Source: Kaistia algarum (lineage in GTDB: Bacteria > Pseudomonadota > Alphaproteobacteria > Rhizobiales > Kaistiaceae). Taken from it: a stretch of DNA of 64,000 nucleotides. The notes beneath the pieces are model-generated. The model made no database searches, was not told the DNA's origin, and saw only the letters and a list, made by a program, of their open reading frames with translations. The DNA is taken from contig NZ_JAPKNJ010000002.1 in the NCBI RefSeq assembly GCF_026343945.1, positions 868,001-932,000 of the forward strand, given 5' to 3'. The position numbers and the translations under genes are program-made. This document shows positions 22,592-30,698 of this stretch, in pieces; position 1 is the first letter of the stretch; each line of letters starts with the position of its first letter.

Positions 22592-22604
22592 CTAGGCGCT
22601 TTTT
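22581..22604 (+). terminator. Intrinsic terminator overlapping the tRNA-like 3' end
   Basis: CGCCTA (22581-22586) pairs with TAGGCG (22593-22598) across a 6-nt loop and is followed by CTTTTTG. Its left arm lies inside the T-arm and acceptor strand, so the terminator fold and the cloverleaf are mutually exclusive. The short stem makes its strength uncertain. Confidence 0.55.
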
Positions 22605-22803
22605 GTACGGCCCGCGCTCTCCTTGCTTTCGCGACCGCGCGTCGATCCGTTCGGCGATGACTTCCACCGTCCCCAGCCGATCCGCGTCGCCCCCCGTCAT
22701 GGCTGGCGGCAGCTTGTGCGCCGTGACCTGATGGGTGGGGTCGTGCGAGACGACATGGAGCGACAGCGCGCCTGCGCGTAACGGCGCCGGGATCGGCCGC
22801 GTT

Positions 22804-23790
22804 CTACACCTCCACCCAGCCGCCCGCGTCGGCGCTTGCATAGATCGCGTCGATCACGCGCTGGTTCTTCACCGAATCCTCGAGCGTGAAGATGCGCTGG
22901 GTCTCGCCGCGCGCCGCGCGCACGAAGGCCTCGGCTTCGAGGCGGTATTGATGGGTGCCGGGGAAGCGCAGGATGCGGGCCTCGTCATGCGATCTGTTGT
23001 GCCACTCGATCCGGTGGTCGTCATAGAGGCCGGCATTGAAGGGCGAGCGGACCTCGATAAAGCCCTCGTCGCCGTGGAAGACCATGAGCTGGCGGGCCGC
23101 GAGTTGCGTTCCGATGTAGAAGGAGAGGTCGAAATCGCCGAAATCGGCGTTGACGACCGAATAGATATCCGTGCCGAAAGTCTGGTCGCGCTCGACCGTG
23201 GCGCGCAGCCGCTTCGGCTCCTTGCCCGACACGAAGCGGGTCGAGACGGTCGGGTAGACGCCGATATCGGGCAGACCGCCGCCGCCGAGCTCTGGGATGT
23301 TCCGCATGTTGGTCGGATCGGTGAGGAAGTAGGAAAAGGCGCCCTGGACGTGGCGCAGCCGCCCGATCGCGCCGGAGCCGACGAGCTCCTGCACCTTGAT
23401 CCATTGCGGATGGTGCACGACCATGAAGGCCTCGCTGATCAGCACGCCGTTGCGCTCGCGCGCCTCGATCACCGCGCCGATATCCTCAGCCTTCAGCGCC
23501 AGCGGTTTCTCGACCAGCACATGCTTGCCCGCGTCGGCGGCGCGGATCGCCCATTCGACATGCTGGGAGGTCGGCAGCGGGATATAGACCCCGTCGACCG
23601 CGTCGGAAGCGAGCAGCGCGTCATAGGAACCGAACGCCAGCGGCGCGCCGGTGCGATCGGCGAGTTCGCGAGCGCGCGCCTCGTCGCGGCTGGCGATCGC
23701 CTGGAGGACGCCATTGCCCGATTGCTGGATACCCGGAATCATCTGCTCCCGGGCAATGAGAGCCGTCGACAGAACACCCCAGCGAAACAT
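22804..23790 (-). CDS. Gfo/Idh/MocA family NAD(P)-dependent oxidoreductase
   Basis: A 328-aa dehydrogenase of the glucose-fructose oxidoreductase/inositol dehydrogenase family. The N-terminal Rossmann fold starts at [19 protein letters not shown], in which the usual GxGxxG is altered to GVLSTA, as in some family members. [11 protein letters not shown] contains the EKP motif, whose Lys helps catalysis. The C-terminal beta-sheet domain ends near [17 protein letters not shown]. The substrate, probably a sugar or cyclitol, cannot be named. It has no partner genes next to it. Confidence 0.9.
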   Translation of the reverse strand: MFRWGVLSTALIAREQMIPGIQQSGNGVLQAIASRDEARARELADRTGAPLAFGSYDALLASDAVDGVYIPLPTSQHVEWAIRAADAGKHVLVEKPLALKAEDIGAVIEARERNGVLISEAFMVVHHPQWIKVQELVGSGAIGRLRHVQGAFSYFLTDPTNMRNIPELGGGGLPDIGVYPTVSTRFVSGKEPKRLRATVERDQTFGTDIYSVVNADFGDFDLSFYIGTQLAARQLMVFHGDEGFIEVRSPFNAGLYDDHRIEWHNRSHDEARILRFPGTHQYRLEAEAFVRAARGETQRIFTLEDSVKNQRVIDAIYASADAGGWVEV

Positions 23791-23983
23791 CTTTGCCTCC
23801 CGTTTCTTTCAGAAATTATCCACGATTCGACCGCTTCCGACGTTACGCAGCGCGGTTTTCCCCTTCCAGCCCTCGTGGGACCGATGCCTCCGCGGAGGCG
23901 CATCGAACAGGCCCTGCCCGATGCGGGCGGCGTCCATACGTCGCCAGGGCCCGGTGGCCATCACCGGCGAAAGCGTTGCGTCC

Positions 23984-24259
23984 CTACAGCCCGTGCGCCG
24001 CGTATCGTTCCCTCAGTGCCTGCTGCCTGTCGCGGACCATGCCGGGGATGAGGAAGAGGTCGATCAGCCACCAGATGAAGCCGATGATGATGAAATAGGA
24101 AAGGATCTGCAGGATCGCCGAGGTCGTGCGGCCGAGGTAGAAGCGGTGGGCCGAGACCCAGCCGAGGAAGAACCAGAACAGATAGGCGACGGCGACGTCC
24201 GGGCCCTCATTCGTGACCCGCGCCTCGATCAGCAGCTTTTCCTCGGTCGACAGCGCCAT
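23984..24259 (-). CDS. TM2 domain-containing protein
   Basis: A 91-aa protein with a TM2 domain: two membrane helices joined by a short loop (AVAYLFWFFLGWVSAHRFYLG, then LQILSYFIIIGFIWWLIDLFLI). The HRFYLG motif is diagnostic. A short soluble N-terminus and a charged C-terminal tail flank it. The molecular role of the bacterial TM2 family is unknown. It lies 73 bases after lolD and may be co-transcribed with proS-lolCD. Confidence 0.85.
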   Translation of the reverse strand: MALSTEEKLLIEARVTNEGPDVAVAYLFWFFLGWVSAHRFYLGRTTSAILQILSYFIIIGFIWWLIDLFLIPGMVRDRQQALRERYAAHGL

Positions 24260-24332
24260 TCCTATGCCCTCAGCCCTTGGCTTGTCGGCGCTTTCTTCAC
24301 GCGAGCCGGAGCCCGCTTCTCTCGAAAGCGCT

Positions 24333-25055
24333 TCAAAGCTCGACGACCTGGCCGCCGGCCAGCGTGATCCGCCGGTCCATGCGCTCGGCGAGGTCCATAT
24401 TGTGGGTGACGATCAACGCCGCGAGGCCCGAGGCGCGGACGAGGGCCGACAGCGCGTCGAAGACGTAATGTGCCGTCGTTGGGTCGAGATTGCCGGTCGG
24501 CTCGTCGGCGAGCAGGATGCGCGGCGCATTGGCGACGGCCCTGGCGATCGCGACGCGCTGCTGCTCGCCGCCGGAAAGCTCGGACGGGCGGTGATGGCCG
24601 CGCTCGGCGAGCCGCATATAGGAGAGCAGATCCCCTGCCCTTTTGGCCGCCTCGCGCTTGGAGAGGCCGCGGATCAGTTGCGGCATCATGACGTTCTCAA
24701 GCGCCGTGAATTCGGGCAGCAAATGGTGAAACTGGTAGACGAAACCGATCTGGCTGCGGCGGATCGCCGTGCGCTCGGCATCGCCCGCCGCGCCGACCGG
24801 CTTGCCGTCGATCAGGACCTCGCCGGCATCCGGCTTTTCCAGGAGGCCGGCGACATGCAGCAGCGTCGACTTGCCGGCGCCGGAGGGCGCTACCAGCGCG
24901 ACGATCTCGCCGGCATAGACGGAAAGATCGGCGCCCTGGAGGATGGCGAGTTCGCCCGCCCCTTCCTTGAAGCGGCGCTCGATCCCGGCAAGACGCAGCA
25001 CCGGCGGCGGGCCGGCGGCCATGGCCTCATAGTTCTCTGCGGCGAGTTCGCTCAT
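24333..25055 (-). CDS. lolD: Lipoprotein-releasing ABC transporter ATP-binding protein LolD
   Basis: A 240-aa ATPase of the Lol system, which extracts outer-membrane lipoproteins from the inner membrane. Walker A is APSGAGKST, the signature is [15 protein letters not shown], Walker B is [12 protein letters not shown], and a His switch follows in [15 protein letters not shown] chose the ATG at 25055, which overlaps the lolC stop as ATGA; the larger open frame upstream is a shadow of the permease gene. It forms an operon with the permease. Confidence 0.94.
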   Translation of the reverse strand: MSELAAENYEAMAAGPPPVLRLAGIERRFKEGAGELAILQGADLSVYAGEIVALVAPSGAGKSTLLHVAGLLEKPDAGEVLIDGKPVGAAGDAERTAIRRSQIGFVYQFHHLLPEFTALENVMMPQLIRGLSKREAAKRAGDLLSYMRLAERGHHRPSELSGGEQQRVAIARAVANAPRILLADEPTGNLDPTTAHYVFDALSALVRASGLAALIVTHNMDLAERMDRRITLAGGQVVEL

Positions 25056-26320
25056 TCGTAACGCAGAGCCTCCACCGGATCGAGCCGTGCGGCGCGCCAG
25101 GCCGGGAAGATCGTGGCGAGATAGGAGAGGACAAGGGAAATGGCCACGATCACCACGACCTCGCCGGGGTTCACCTTGGCCGGCAATTGGGACAGGAAAT
25201 AGAGTTCTGGCGAGAAGAGTTCCGTGCGCGTCAGCCAGGAGAAGAACTGACGGATCGGCTCGACATAGGCGCAGATCAGCATGCCGAGCAAGACGCCGAA
25301 GAGCGTGCCGAGCGTGCCGATGGTAGCACCAGTTATAAAGAAGACGCGCAAGATTGCGCCTCGAGTCGCGCCCATGGTGCGCAGGATGGCGATGTCGTGG
25401 CCCTTGTCCTTCACCAGCATGGTGAGGCCGGAGATGATGTTGAGTGCCGCGACGAGCACAATCATCGTCAGGATCATGAACATCATCGTTCGCTCGACCT
25501 CGAGCGCCGAGAAGAAGGTCATGCTTCGCTGGCGCCAATCGGTCAGGAAGACCTGCCGGCCGGCCGCGGTCTCGATCTCGGGCCTCAGCGCGCCGGTCAT
25601 CTCGGCGTCGTCGAGGTATATCTCGATGCCGGATGCTCTGTCGTCGACGTTGAAATAAGCCTGCGCTTCCGTGAACGGCATGAACACGAAGGAGGAGTCA
25701 TATTCGGACATGCCGATCTCGAAGATCGCCACGACCGGATAAGCTTTGACCCGTGGTGTGACACCCATCGGCGTGATCGCGCCACGGGGGGAGAGCAGCG
25801 TAATCTTGTCACCGATCGTGAGGCCGAGCTGAGTCGCTAGCCTCGTCCCGATGGCGACACCGCCAGCCGTATCGAACCCGTCCAAGGTCCCCTGCCGAAT
25901 ATTCTTCGACAGGCTTGGAATGCTCGGCAAATCATCAGCGCGGACAGCGCGCACGAGCGCTCCCGTCGACGCATTGGACCCTGATGCGAGCACCTGACCT
26001 TCGACGAAGGGGATTGCTGACTTGACACCCTTCACCATCGAAACGCGTGTTGCGACGTCGGCGAAATCAGTCAGCGGCGTGTCGATTGGGTTCAGGATAA
26101 TATGGCCGTTGATGCCGAGTATCTTAACGATCAATTCGGCTCGAAAGCCGTTTAACACCGACATCACCGTGATGAGCGTTGCCACCCCGATTACAATGCC
26201 CAGAAACGAAAGGGCGGCAATAACCGACACCGCCGCCTGCCCTCGCCGCGCGCGCAGATAGCGCCCGGCGAGCATCCATTCGAAGGCCGAGAAGGGTCTG
26301 GTGCCGTTCGGCTCCGCCAT
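25052..26320 (-). CDS. lolC: Lipoprotein-releasing ABC transporter permease (LolC/LolE)
   Basis: A 422-aa MacB-fold permease. One N-terminal membrane helix ([21 protein letters not shown]) is followed by a large periplasmic domain (about residues 50-270) and three C-terminal helices. The cytoplasmic RYLRARRG start is typical of LolC/E. Only one permease gene is present, so the complex is likely a homodimer of this LolCE-type subunit with LolD. It starts 50 bases after the proS stop. Confidence 0.93.
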   Translation of the reverse strand: MAEPNGTRPFSAFEWMLAGRYLRARRGQAAVSVIAALSFLGIVIGVATLITVMSVLNGFRAELIVKILGINGHIILNPIDTPLTDFADVATRVSMVKGVKSAIPFVEGQVLASGSNASTGALVRAVRADDLPSIPSLSKNIRQGTLDGFDTAGGVAIGTRLATQLGLTIGDKITLLSPRGAITPMGVTPRVKAYPVVAIFEIGMSEYDSSFVFMPFTEAQAYFNVDDRASGIEIYLDDAEMTGALRPEIETAAGRQVFLTDWRQRSMTFFSALEVERTMMFMILTMIVLVAALNIISGLTMLVKDKGHDIAILRTMGATRGAILRVFFITGATIGTLGTLFGVLLGMLICAYVEPIRQFFSWLTRTELFSPELYFLSQLPAKVNPGEVVVIVAISLVLSYLATIFPAWRAARLDPVEALRYE

Positions 26321-26369
26321 GAAGTTCCTCTTCGCGGCGCGTCCTGCGCCGTCTGCCGCCGACCGGCGG

Positions 26370-27689
26370 TCAGCCGCCGATCAGGCGATTCACCGCCGCG
26401 TCGAGTGTAAGCGTTTCGCGCTCGCCCGTCGCGCGCCGTTTCAGCTCGACTTCGCCATTGGCGAGCCCCTTCGGGCCGACGATGAGCTGCCACGGCAGAC
26501 CGATGAGATCCATCGAGGCGAACTTGGCGCCGGCGCGCTGATCGACATCATCGTATAGGACGTCAATTCCGGCATTCCCGAGGCGCTCATAAATCCCGGC
26601 GCAGGCGGCGTCGGTCGCGGCATCGCCGACTTTCAGATTGATCAGGCCGACATGGAACGGCGCGACGCTGTCCGGCCAGATGATGCCGGCCTCATCATGG
26701 CTCGCCTCGATGATCGCGGCGACGAGGCGCGAGACGCCGATGCCATAGGAGCCCATATGGACGGCATGCTCCTGCCCGTCGGGGCCGGAGACCTTGGCGC
26801 CCATCGGCTCCGAATATTTGGTGCCGAAATAGAACACCTGCCCGACCTCGATGCCGCGCGCCGCGATGCGCCGATCCTCCGGCAGCGCCTCGAAGGCGGC
26901 CTTGTCGTGCATTTCGTAGGTGGCGGCATATTTCGTCGTCCAGGCCGTCACGATCGGGGTCAGATCGCCCTCGAAATCCGTGTCGGCGCCGGGAACGGGG
27001 GTGTCGAGCGCTTCCTTGTCGAGGAACACCGCGCTCTCGCCGGTCGAGGCGAGGACGATGAATTCATGCGTGGCGTCGCCGCCGATCGGGCCCGAATCGG
27101 CGCGCATCGGGATCGCCTTCACACCGAGCCGGTCGAAGGTGCGGAGATAGGCGACGAACATGCGATTATAGGCACGCCGCGCCGCCGCCTCGTCGATGTC
27201 GAAGGAATAGGCGTCCTTCATCAGGAATTCGCGACCGCGCATGACGCCGAATCGGGGGCGCAACTCGTCGCGGAACTTCCACTGGATATGGTAGAGGTTG
27301 AGCGGCAGTTCCTTGTAGGAACGCACATAAGAACGGAAGATGTCGGTGACCATCTCCTCGTTCGTCGGGCCGTAGAGCATCTCGCGCTCCTGCCGATCCT
27401 CGATGCGCAGCATCTCCTTGCCATAGTCGTCATAGCGCCCGCTTTCGCGCCACAGCTCGGCCGATTGCAGCGTCGGCATCAGGATCTCGACGGCACCGGC
27501 GCGGTTCTGTTCCTCACGCACGATCTGTTCGATCTTCGCCAGAACTTTCTTGCCGAGCGGCAGCCATGAATAGATGCCGGCGCCCTGCTGGCGCAGCATG
27601 CCGGCGCGCAGCATCAACCGATGCGAAACGATCTCCGCCTCCTTCGGGGTCTCGCGCAGGATCGGCAGGAAATAGCGGGAAAGTCGCAT
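26370..27689 (-). CDS. proS: Prolyl-tRNA synthetase (short, insertion-less type)
   Basis: A 439-aa class II synthetase that charges tRNA-Pro. The conserved start [19 protein letters not shown] and the motif 2 region [20 protein letters not shown] are clear; the C-terminal anticodon-binding domain begins near [16 protein letters not shown]. The INS editing domain of the 570-aa E. coli form is absent, which is normal in alphaproteobacteria. I used the internal ATG at 27689; the open frame extends 60 residues upstream without family similarity. Confidence 0.96.
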   Translation of the reverse strand: MRLSRYFLPILRETPKEAEIVSHRLMLRAGMLRQQGAGIYSWLPLGKKVLAKIEQIVREEQNRAGAVEILMPTLQSAELWRESGRYDDYGKEMLRIEDRQEREMLYGPTNEEMVTDIFRSYVRSYKELPLNLYHIQWKFRDELRPRFGVMRGREFLMKDAYSFDIDEAAARRAYNRMFVAYLRTFDRLGVKAIPMRADSGPIGGDATHEFIVLASTGESAVFLDKEALDTPVPGADTDFEGDLTPIVTAWTTKYAATYEMHDKAAFEALPEDRRIAARGIEVGQVFYFGTKYSEPMGAKVSGPDGQEHAVHMGSYGIGVSRLVAAIIEASHDEAGIIWPDSVAPFHVGLINLKVGDAATDAACAGIYERLGNAGIDVLYDDVDQRAGAKFASMDLIGLPWQLIVGPKGLANGEVELKRRATGERETLTLDAAVNRLIGG

Positions 27690-27960
27690 CGGCAGGAAGC
27701 TCCGCAGAAAAAGCCGGACGGGAAACGCCGGGAGAGTCGATTGGGCCGCCATCAAGCCATAGACGAACGAAAAGGCAAGGGCGACGCGGCGCCAGATCGT
27801 CGGGCGCAGCCGCCTTTCTGCGGCAAGGTCAAGCGATGGCTGTTCTGCCTCACCGAAGATCGCGATCATCGGCCGCTAAGGTCAGTCATACTGACGCAAA
27901 AAAAATGTGCTGACGCTGCACAAATTGATGACAAGTGTTCCGCCTTTGGATAACGTCCGT

Positions 27961-28170
27961 CACCATAAGAATGGGGCTGGCGAACAAGCACGGTCCCGGC
28001 AAAAGGCATCGCGGTCTAAGTCTTGGGAGGAAGCCCCCTCTGGCGCGCCGAAAGGCTGCTGCCGCCGGTCTCATAAAAGAGTTCGATAAGCCAATCGGGC
28101 GAAAAGCCCGGCTTAGAGGGGTAGGACGCGAACTGACAAAGGGCAAAGCTCTCGGGCTTTGCCCTTTTTT
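27961..28170 (+). ncRNA. Candidate intergenic small RNA
   Basis: A strong plus-strand terminator with six T residues lies at 28138-28170, yet no plus-strand protein gene precedes it for kilobases. Upstream, TTGATG (27925-27930) and GATAAC (27949-27954) are 18 bases apart, giving a start near 27961. The 3' part folds: AGTTCG/CGAACT (28080-28085, 28129-28134) encloses AAGCC...GGCTT and GGGC-GAAAA-GCCC. The alternative is that the terminator simply serves the minus-strand lactonase gene that ends at 28211. Confidence 0.35.
28138..28170 (+). terminator. Strong, possibly bidirectional terminator
   Basis: A 9-bp GC-rich stem (28141-28149 with 28156-28164), extended by three A-T pairs, has a 6-nt loop. 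The plus strand continues with a run of six T residues; the minus strand continues TTTGTCAG. It lies 41 bases downstream of the minus-strand SMP-30 gene and could end transcription from both sides. Confidence 0.8.
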
Positions 28171-28210
28171 ATTGGCCGGCTTTCTATCTCGTCGCTTCGA
28201 GGGATGGACG

Positions 28211-29095
28211 TCAACGATCCTTGAAGCGGAAGGCCGGCACGCCGGCGACCGGGGCTCGGCCCTCAAAGACGCTGCCGCTCAGCGGATAGGCAGCAAGTTG
28301 CTCGGCGCTGCGGCCTTCGCGGAGGCTGGTGACGAAGAGCGATCGGCCATCCGGGCCGCCGAAGGCCGGCATGGTCGGGGCGGCGGCAGGCACCGCGAAA
28401 CTGGCGACGAGCTTGCCGTCCGGCGCGTAGCGATTGAGCTTCGCCGCCGAAATCCCGGCACTCCAGTAAAAGCCGTCCATGTCGGTTGCCCCGCCATCCG
28501 GCCGTCCGCCGGCATCGTCCGGCTCGGCGATGCGGGTGCGGCCCGACATCGCTCCGGTCGCCGGATCGAAATTCCAGCGGTCGATCCAGACGCCGCGCGT
28601 ATCGGACAGGAACATGGTGCGGCCATCGGCGGTCCAGGCGAGACCGTTCGAGGCCTTGATGCCTTCGACTTTCGTCTCGACCTTTCCCGAAGCGTCGATG
28701 CGGTAGAGCGCGCCGATCGGCGCCTTGTCGGGCGCCTCGTTGATCGAACCGACCCAGAAGGCGCCGTCCGGCCCGACCTTGCCGTCATTCAGCCGCGCTG
28801 TGGGCTTGTCGGCGCCAACCTCGGCGAGGAGACGGCTCTCGCCATTTTCGGGATCGAACAGCACGACGCTGTGCTTCAACGCCACCACGAACTTACCCCC
28901 CTCGGTCAGCCCGAAGGAAGCGACCAGCGAGGGGAACGACCAGGAGCGATGCGCACCGGTCGCAAGCTCGACCGCGTGGATGTCGCCCTTCAGTATGTCG
29001 CAGAAAAGCAGGCGGCCCGCCAAAGCGTCATAGACCGGGCATTCGGCGAGCTGGAAAAGCGTCGGCAGCAACGGGCGAAGGCCGAGTTCGGTCAT
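28211..29095 (-). CDS. SMP-30/gluconolactonase family lactonase
   Basis: A 294-aa six-bladed beta-propeller hydrolase of the SMP-30/gluconolactonase/LRE family. Family motifs present are ECPVYDALAGRLLFCDI (metal-ligand Glu), ARLNDGKVGPDGAFWVGS, ASNGLAWTADGRTMFLSDT and PDGGATDMDGFYWSA, with the usual metal-binding Glu, Asn and Asp. Such enzymes open sugar lactones. It is divergent from a sugar ABC importer, so the sugar may be oxidised to a lactone after uptake. I chose the ATG at 29095, which has GGAGA before it, over a longer frame start. Confidence 0.9.
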   Translation of the reverse strand: MTELGLRPLLPTLFQLAECPVYDALAGRLLFCDILKGDIHAVELATGAHRSWSFPSLVASFGLTEGGKFVVALKHSVVLFDPENGESRLLAEVGADKPTARLNDGKVGPDGAFWVGSINEAPDKAPIGALYRIDASGKVETKVEGIKASNGLAWTADGRTMFLSDTRGVWIDRWNFDPATGAMSGRTRIAEPDDAGGRPDGGATDMDGFYWSAGISAAKLNRYAPDGKLVASFAVPAAAPTMPAFGGPDGRSLFVTSLREGRSAEQLAAYPLSGSVFEGRAPVAGVPAFRFKDR

Positions 29096-29241
29096 GGTGG
29101 TCTCCGATAAAGGTCGAACTGGGCCGGACCATGCCATGGCGTACCGCGCCCGTCGACTATGGCGGTTGACCGCGACGGCCTGAGGCCGCGCCGTGCGGTC
29201 GTCGATGGATTGCGGCAACAGGGTGAGGGAAAGACCGTTTG

Positions 29242-29269
29242 TGCTGCATTGCGATAGCGTAATGCAGCA
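29242..29269. promoter_or_regulatory. Candidate operator between lactonase and sugar ABC operon
   Basis: A perfect 9-bp inverted repeat, TGCTGCATT (29242-29250) and AATGCAGCA (29261-29269), lies with a 10-base spacer in the 387-base divergent intergenic region. No regulator gene lies next to it. The rest of the gap shows no gene and no clear promoter. Confidence 0.4.
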
Positions 29270-29482
29270 TCGATTGGGCCGATTAGAATGCGATGCGCAA
29301 TAATTGATTGCCGACTGAAAGTTTATCTCCGCTCACAGAACCGTCTTTTCCTGAGGGCCGCCCCTCAGATTCGATCCTTTGGCCCTCAAAACAATCGTTG
29401 CGAGCGTTCGTGCCGTTGCATATGCTGCTGCAACTCGGAACGGCAAAGATTTCCGAGATCATCGACTTTCGGGAGGATCGTC

Positions 29483-30565
29483 ATGAAACATCTGATGAAG
29501 ACGCTTGCGCTCGGCGCGGCCGTCTCGCTGGTGGGAACCTACGCATTCGCGCAGTCCGGCACACTCGACAAGGCTGTCGGCGGCTATTCCTTTGAAGAAG
29601 CTGCGAAGGAAGCCCCCGGCACGAAGGATTTCCATTCCAAGGATGGCAAGCTGACCTTCGCCATCATCACGCATACGGCTGGCAACGGCTTCTTCGACCC
29701 GACCTATGTCGGCGCCCAGGTGGCGGCCAATGCCTTTGGCATCAATCTGATCAAGCTCGGCTCGGAAGCACCGGTCGACGATATTCCGCGCGAGATCGAG
29801 ATCCTCAACCAGGTCATCAACGATCCGACCATCGACGGCATCATCCTGACGTCGCCGCAGTCGGGCGCCTATGACGACATCGTCAAGAAGGCCTTCGCCA
29901 ACGGCATTCCGGTCGCCACCACCAATTCGTTCGATCCGAACATCCTCAACCGCTCGCAGATCAGCCATACCGGCCAGCTCTCGGCGGCAGCGGCGATCGG
30001 CGGCGAGGCGCTGGCCAAATGCGTGCTCGCCAGTGGCGCCAAGGGCGGCTCGATCATCTTCCCGTCGACGACGACGCTCGGCAATGAGGAAGTCAATCGC
30101 CGCGTGACCGCCGCCTTCGAGGCAACCGTCAAGGCGCTCTCCGACGCTGGCCGCCTCAACGACTTCAAGGTCGATGCGGGCCCGGAGAATATCGGCATCG
30201 ACGTCAACAAGGACGACATCGTCAACTCGGTCGTCTCGCTGATCGAATCCCGCGGCGACGTGGTCGGCGGCTTCGCGGCCAATGGCTTCGTGACCCCGGC
30301 GCTGGGCGACGCGGTCGCGCAGCTGAAGCTCAACGGCAAGATCTGCGCCTTCGGCTTCGACCTCGGTCCGAAGCAGCAGGAACAGATCCGCACCGGCGCC
30401 CTCACCGGCTCGCTCGGCCAGCAGCCGTTCCTGCAGGGCTTCTGGCCCGTCGCGCAGCTCTATCTCCAGATCGACCGCGGCGTCTCCGCCGCCAATCTCG
30501 ACACGAGCGCGCAACTCGTGACGAAGGACACCGTCGATCTGGTCGGCAAGCGCTTCGAGAACTGA
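29483..30565 (+). CDS. Sugar ABC transporter periplasmic substrate-binding protein
   Basis: A 360-aa periplasmic binding protein of the ribose/galactose type (Peripla_BP_4). The signal peptide (LMKTLALGAAVSLVGTYAFA) is probably cut before QSGTLDK. The mature protein starts the fold with LTFAIITHTAGNGFFDPTYVGA and has IEILNQVINDPTIDGIILTS, as in RbsB relatives. GGGAGGA precedes the ATG. It heads an operon with a fused permease and an ATPase. The exact sugar cannot be read from sequence. Confidence 0.93.
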   Translation: MKHLMKTLALGAAVSLVGTYAFAQSGTLDKAVGGYSFEEAAKEAPGTKDFHSKDGKLTFAIITHTAGNGFFDPTYVGAQVAANAFGINLIKLGSEAPVDDIPREIEILNQVINDPTIDGIILTSPQSGAYDDIVKKAFANGIPVATTNSFDPNILNRSQISHTGQLSAAAAIGGEALAKCVLASGAKGGSIIFPSTTTLGNEEVNRRVTAAFEATVKALSDAGRLNDFKVDAGPENIGIDVNKDDIVNSVVSLIESRGDVVGGFAANGFVTPALGDAVAQLKLNGKICAFGFDLGPKQQEQIRTGALTGSLGQQPFLQGFWPVAQLYLQIDRGVSAANLDTSAQLVTKDTVDLVGKRFEN

Positions 30566-30580
30566 TCCAGACTCGATTTG

Positions 30581-30613
30581 GCACGTCGCGTCTCTCAGTA
30601 AGGCGCGACGTGC
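30581..30613 (+). terminator. Intercistronic hairpin after the binding-protein gene
   Basis: A 10-bp perfect stem, GCACGTCGCG (30581-30590) with its complement at 30604-30613, has a 13-nt loop and no T-run. It lies 15 bases after the stop. Hairpins here commonly protect the binding-protein mRNA and lower permease expression. Confidence 0.6.
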
Positions 30614-30625
30614 GCCAGCATGCTG

Positions 30626-30656
30626 CCGTCATTCCTGGCTCGGCCCGGAATGACGG
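30626..30656. repeat. REP-like palindrome
   Basis: CCGTCATTCC (30626-30635) and GGAATGACGG (30647-30656) form a 10-bp palindrome around an 11-nt loop. It resembles the CCGTCATTCC-type intergenic repeats common in alphaproteobacterial genomes. It lies between the binding-protein and permease genes, just after the other hairpin. Confidence 0.6.
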
Positions 30657-30698
30657 AGCTTGGCCTTCGGCAACGCCCTGAATCCAAAGACCGAGTTG

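Larger units (their letters stand above)
22484..22604 (+). ncRNA. Predicted structured small RNA with tRNA-like domain
   Basis: The roughly 120-nt predicted transcript has three parts. Hairpin 1 is GTCGTG-CGAA-CACGAC (22484-22499); hairpin 2 is GCCT-CGAA-AGGC (22502-22513), with the same CGAA loop. The tRNA-like domain follows at 22518-22591. The 3' end is a 6-bp stem plus CTTTTT that re-uses the tRNA T-arm and acceptor 3' bases (22581-22604). A promoter lies in exact register upstream. Whether the RNA is processed to a tRNA or acts as a mimic cannot be told from sequence. Confidence 0.55.
27690..28210 (+). other. Intergenic region between proS and the SMP-30 gene
   Basis: No protein gene is credible in these 521 bases. 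Visible elements are an inverted repeat GTCAGT-CAT-ACTGAC (27881-27895) close to where the proS promoter should lie, a possible plus-strand promoter near 27925-27954, nested hairpins at 28080-28134, and a strong terminator at 28138-28170. Confidence 0.5.

Noticed and set aside
22484..22604. tmRNA or two-piece tmRNA half
   Set aside because: A complete anticodon arm is present and no tag-peptide reading frame or tmRNA 3' signature is seen.
22584..22841. 85-codon minus-strand ORF after the tRNA-like locus
   Set aside because: It overlaps both the tRNA-like RNA terminator and the end of the oxidoreductase gene, and no ribosome site or similarity is evident.
27961..28170. RNase P, SRP or 6S RNA
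   Set aside because: None of the conserved signatures I know of these RNAs could be found, so only an unnamed candidate is reported.
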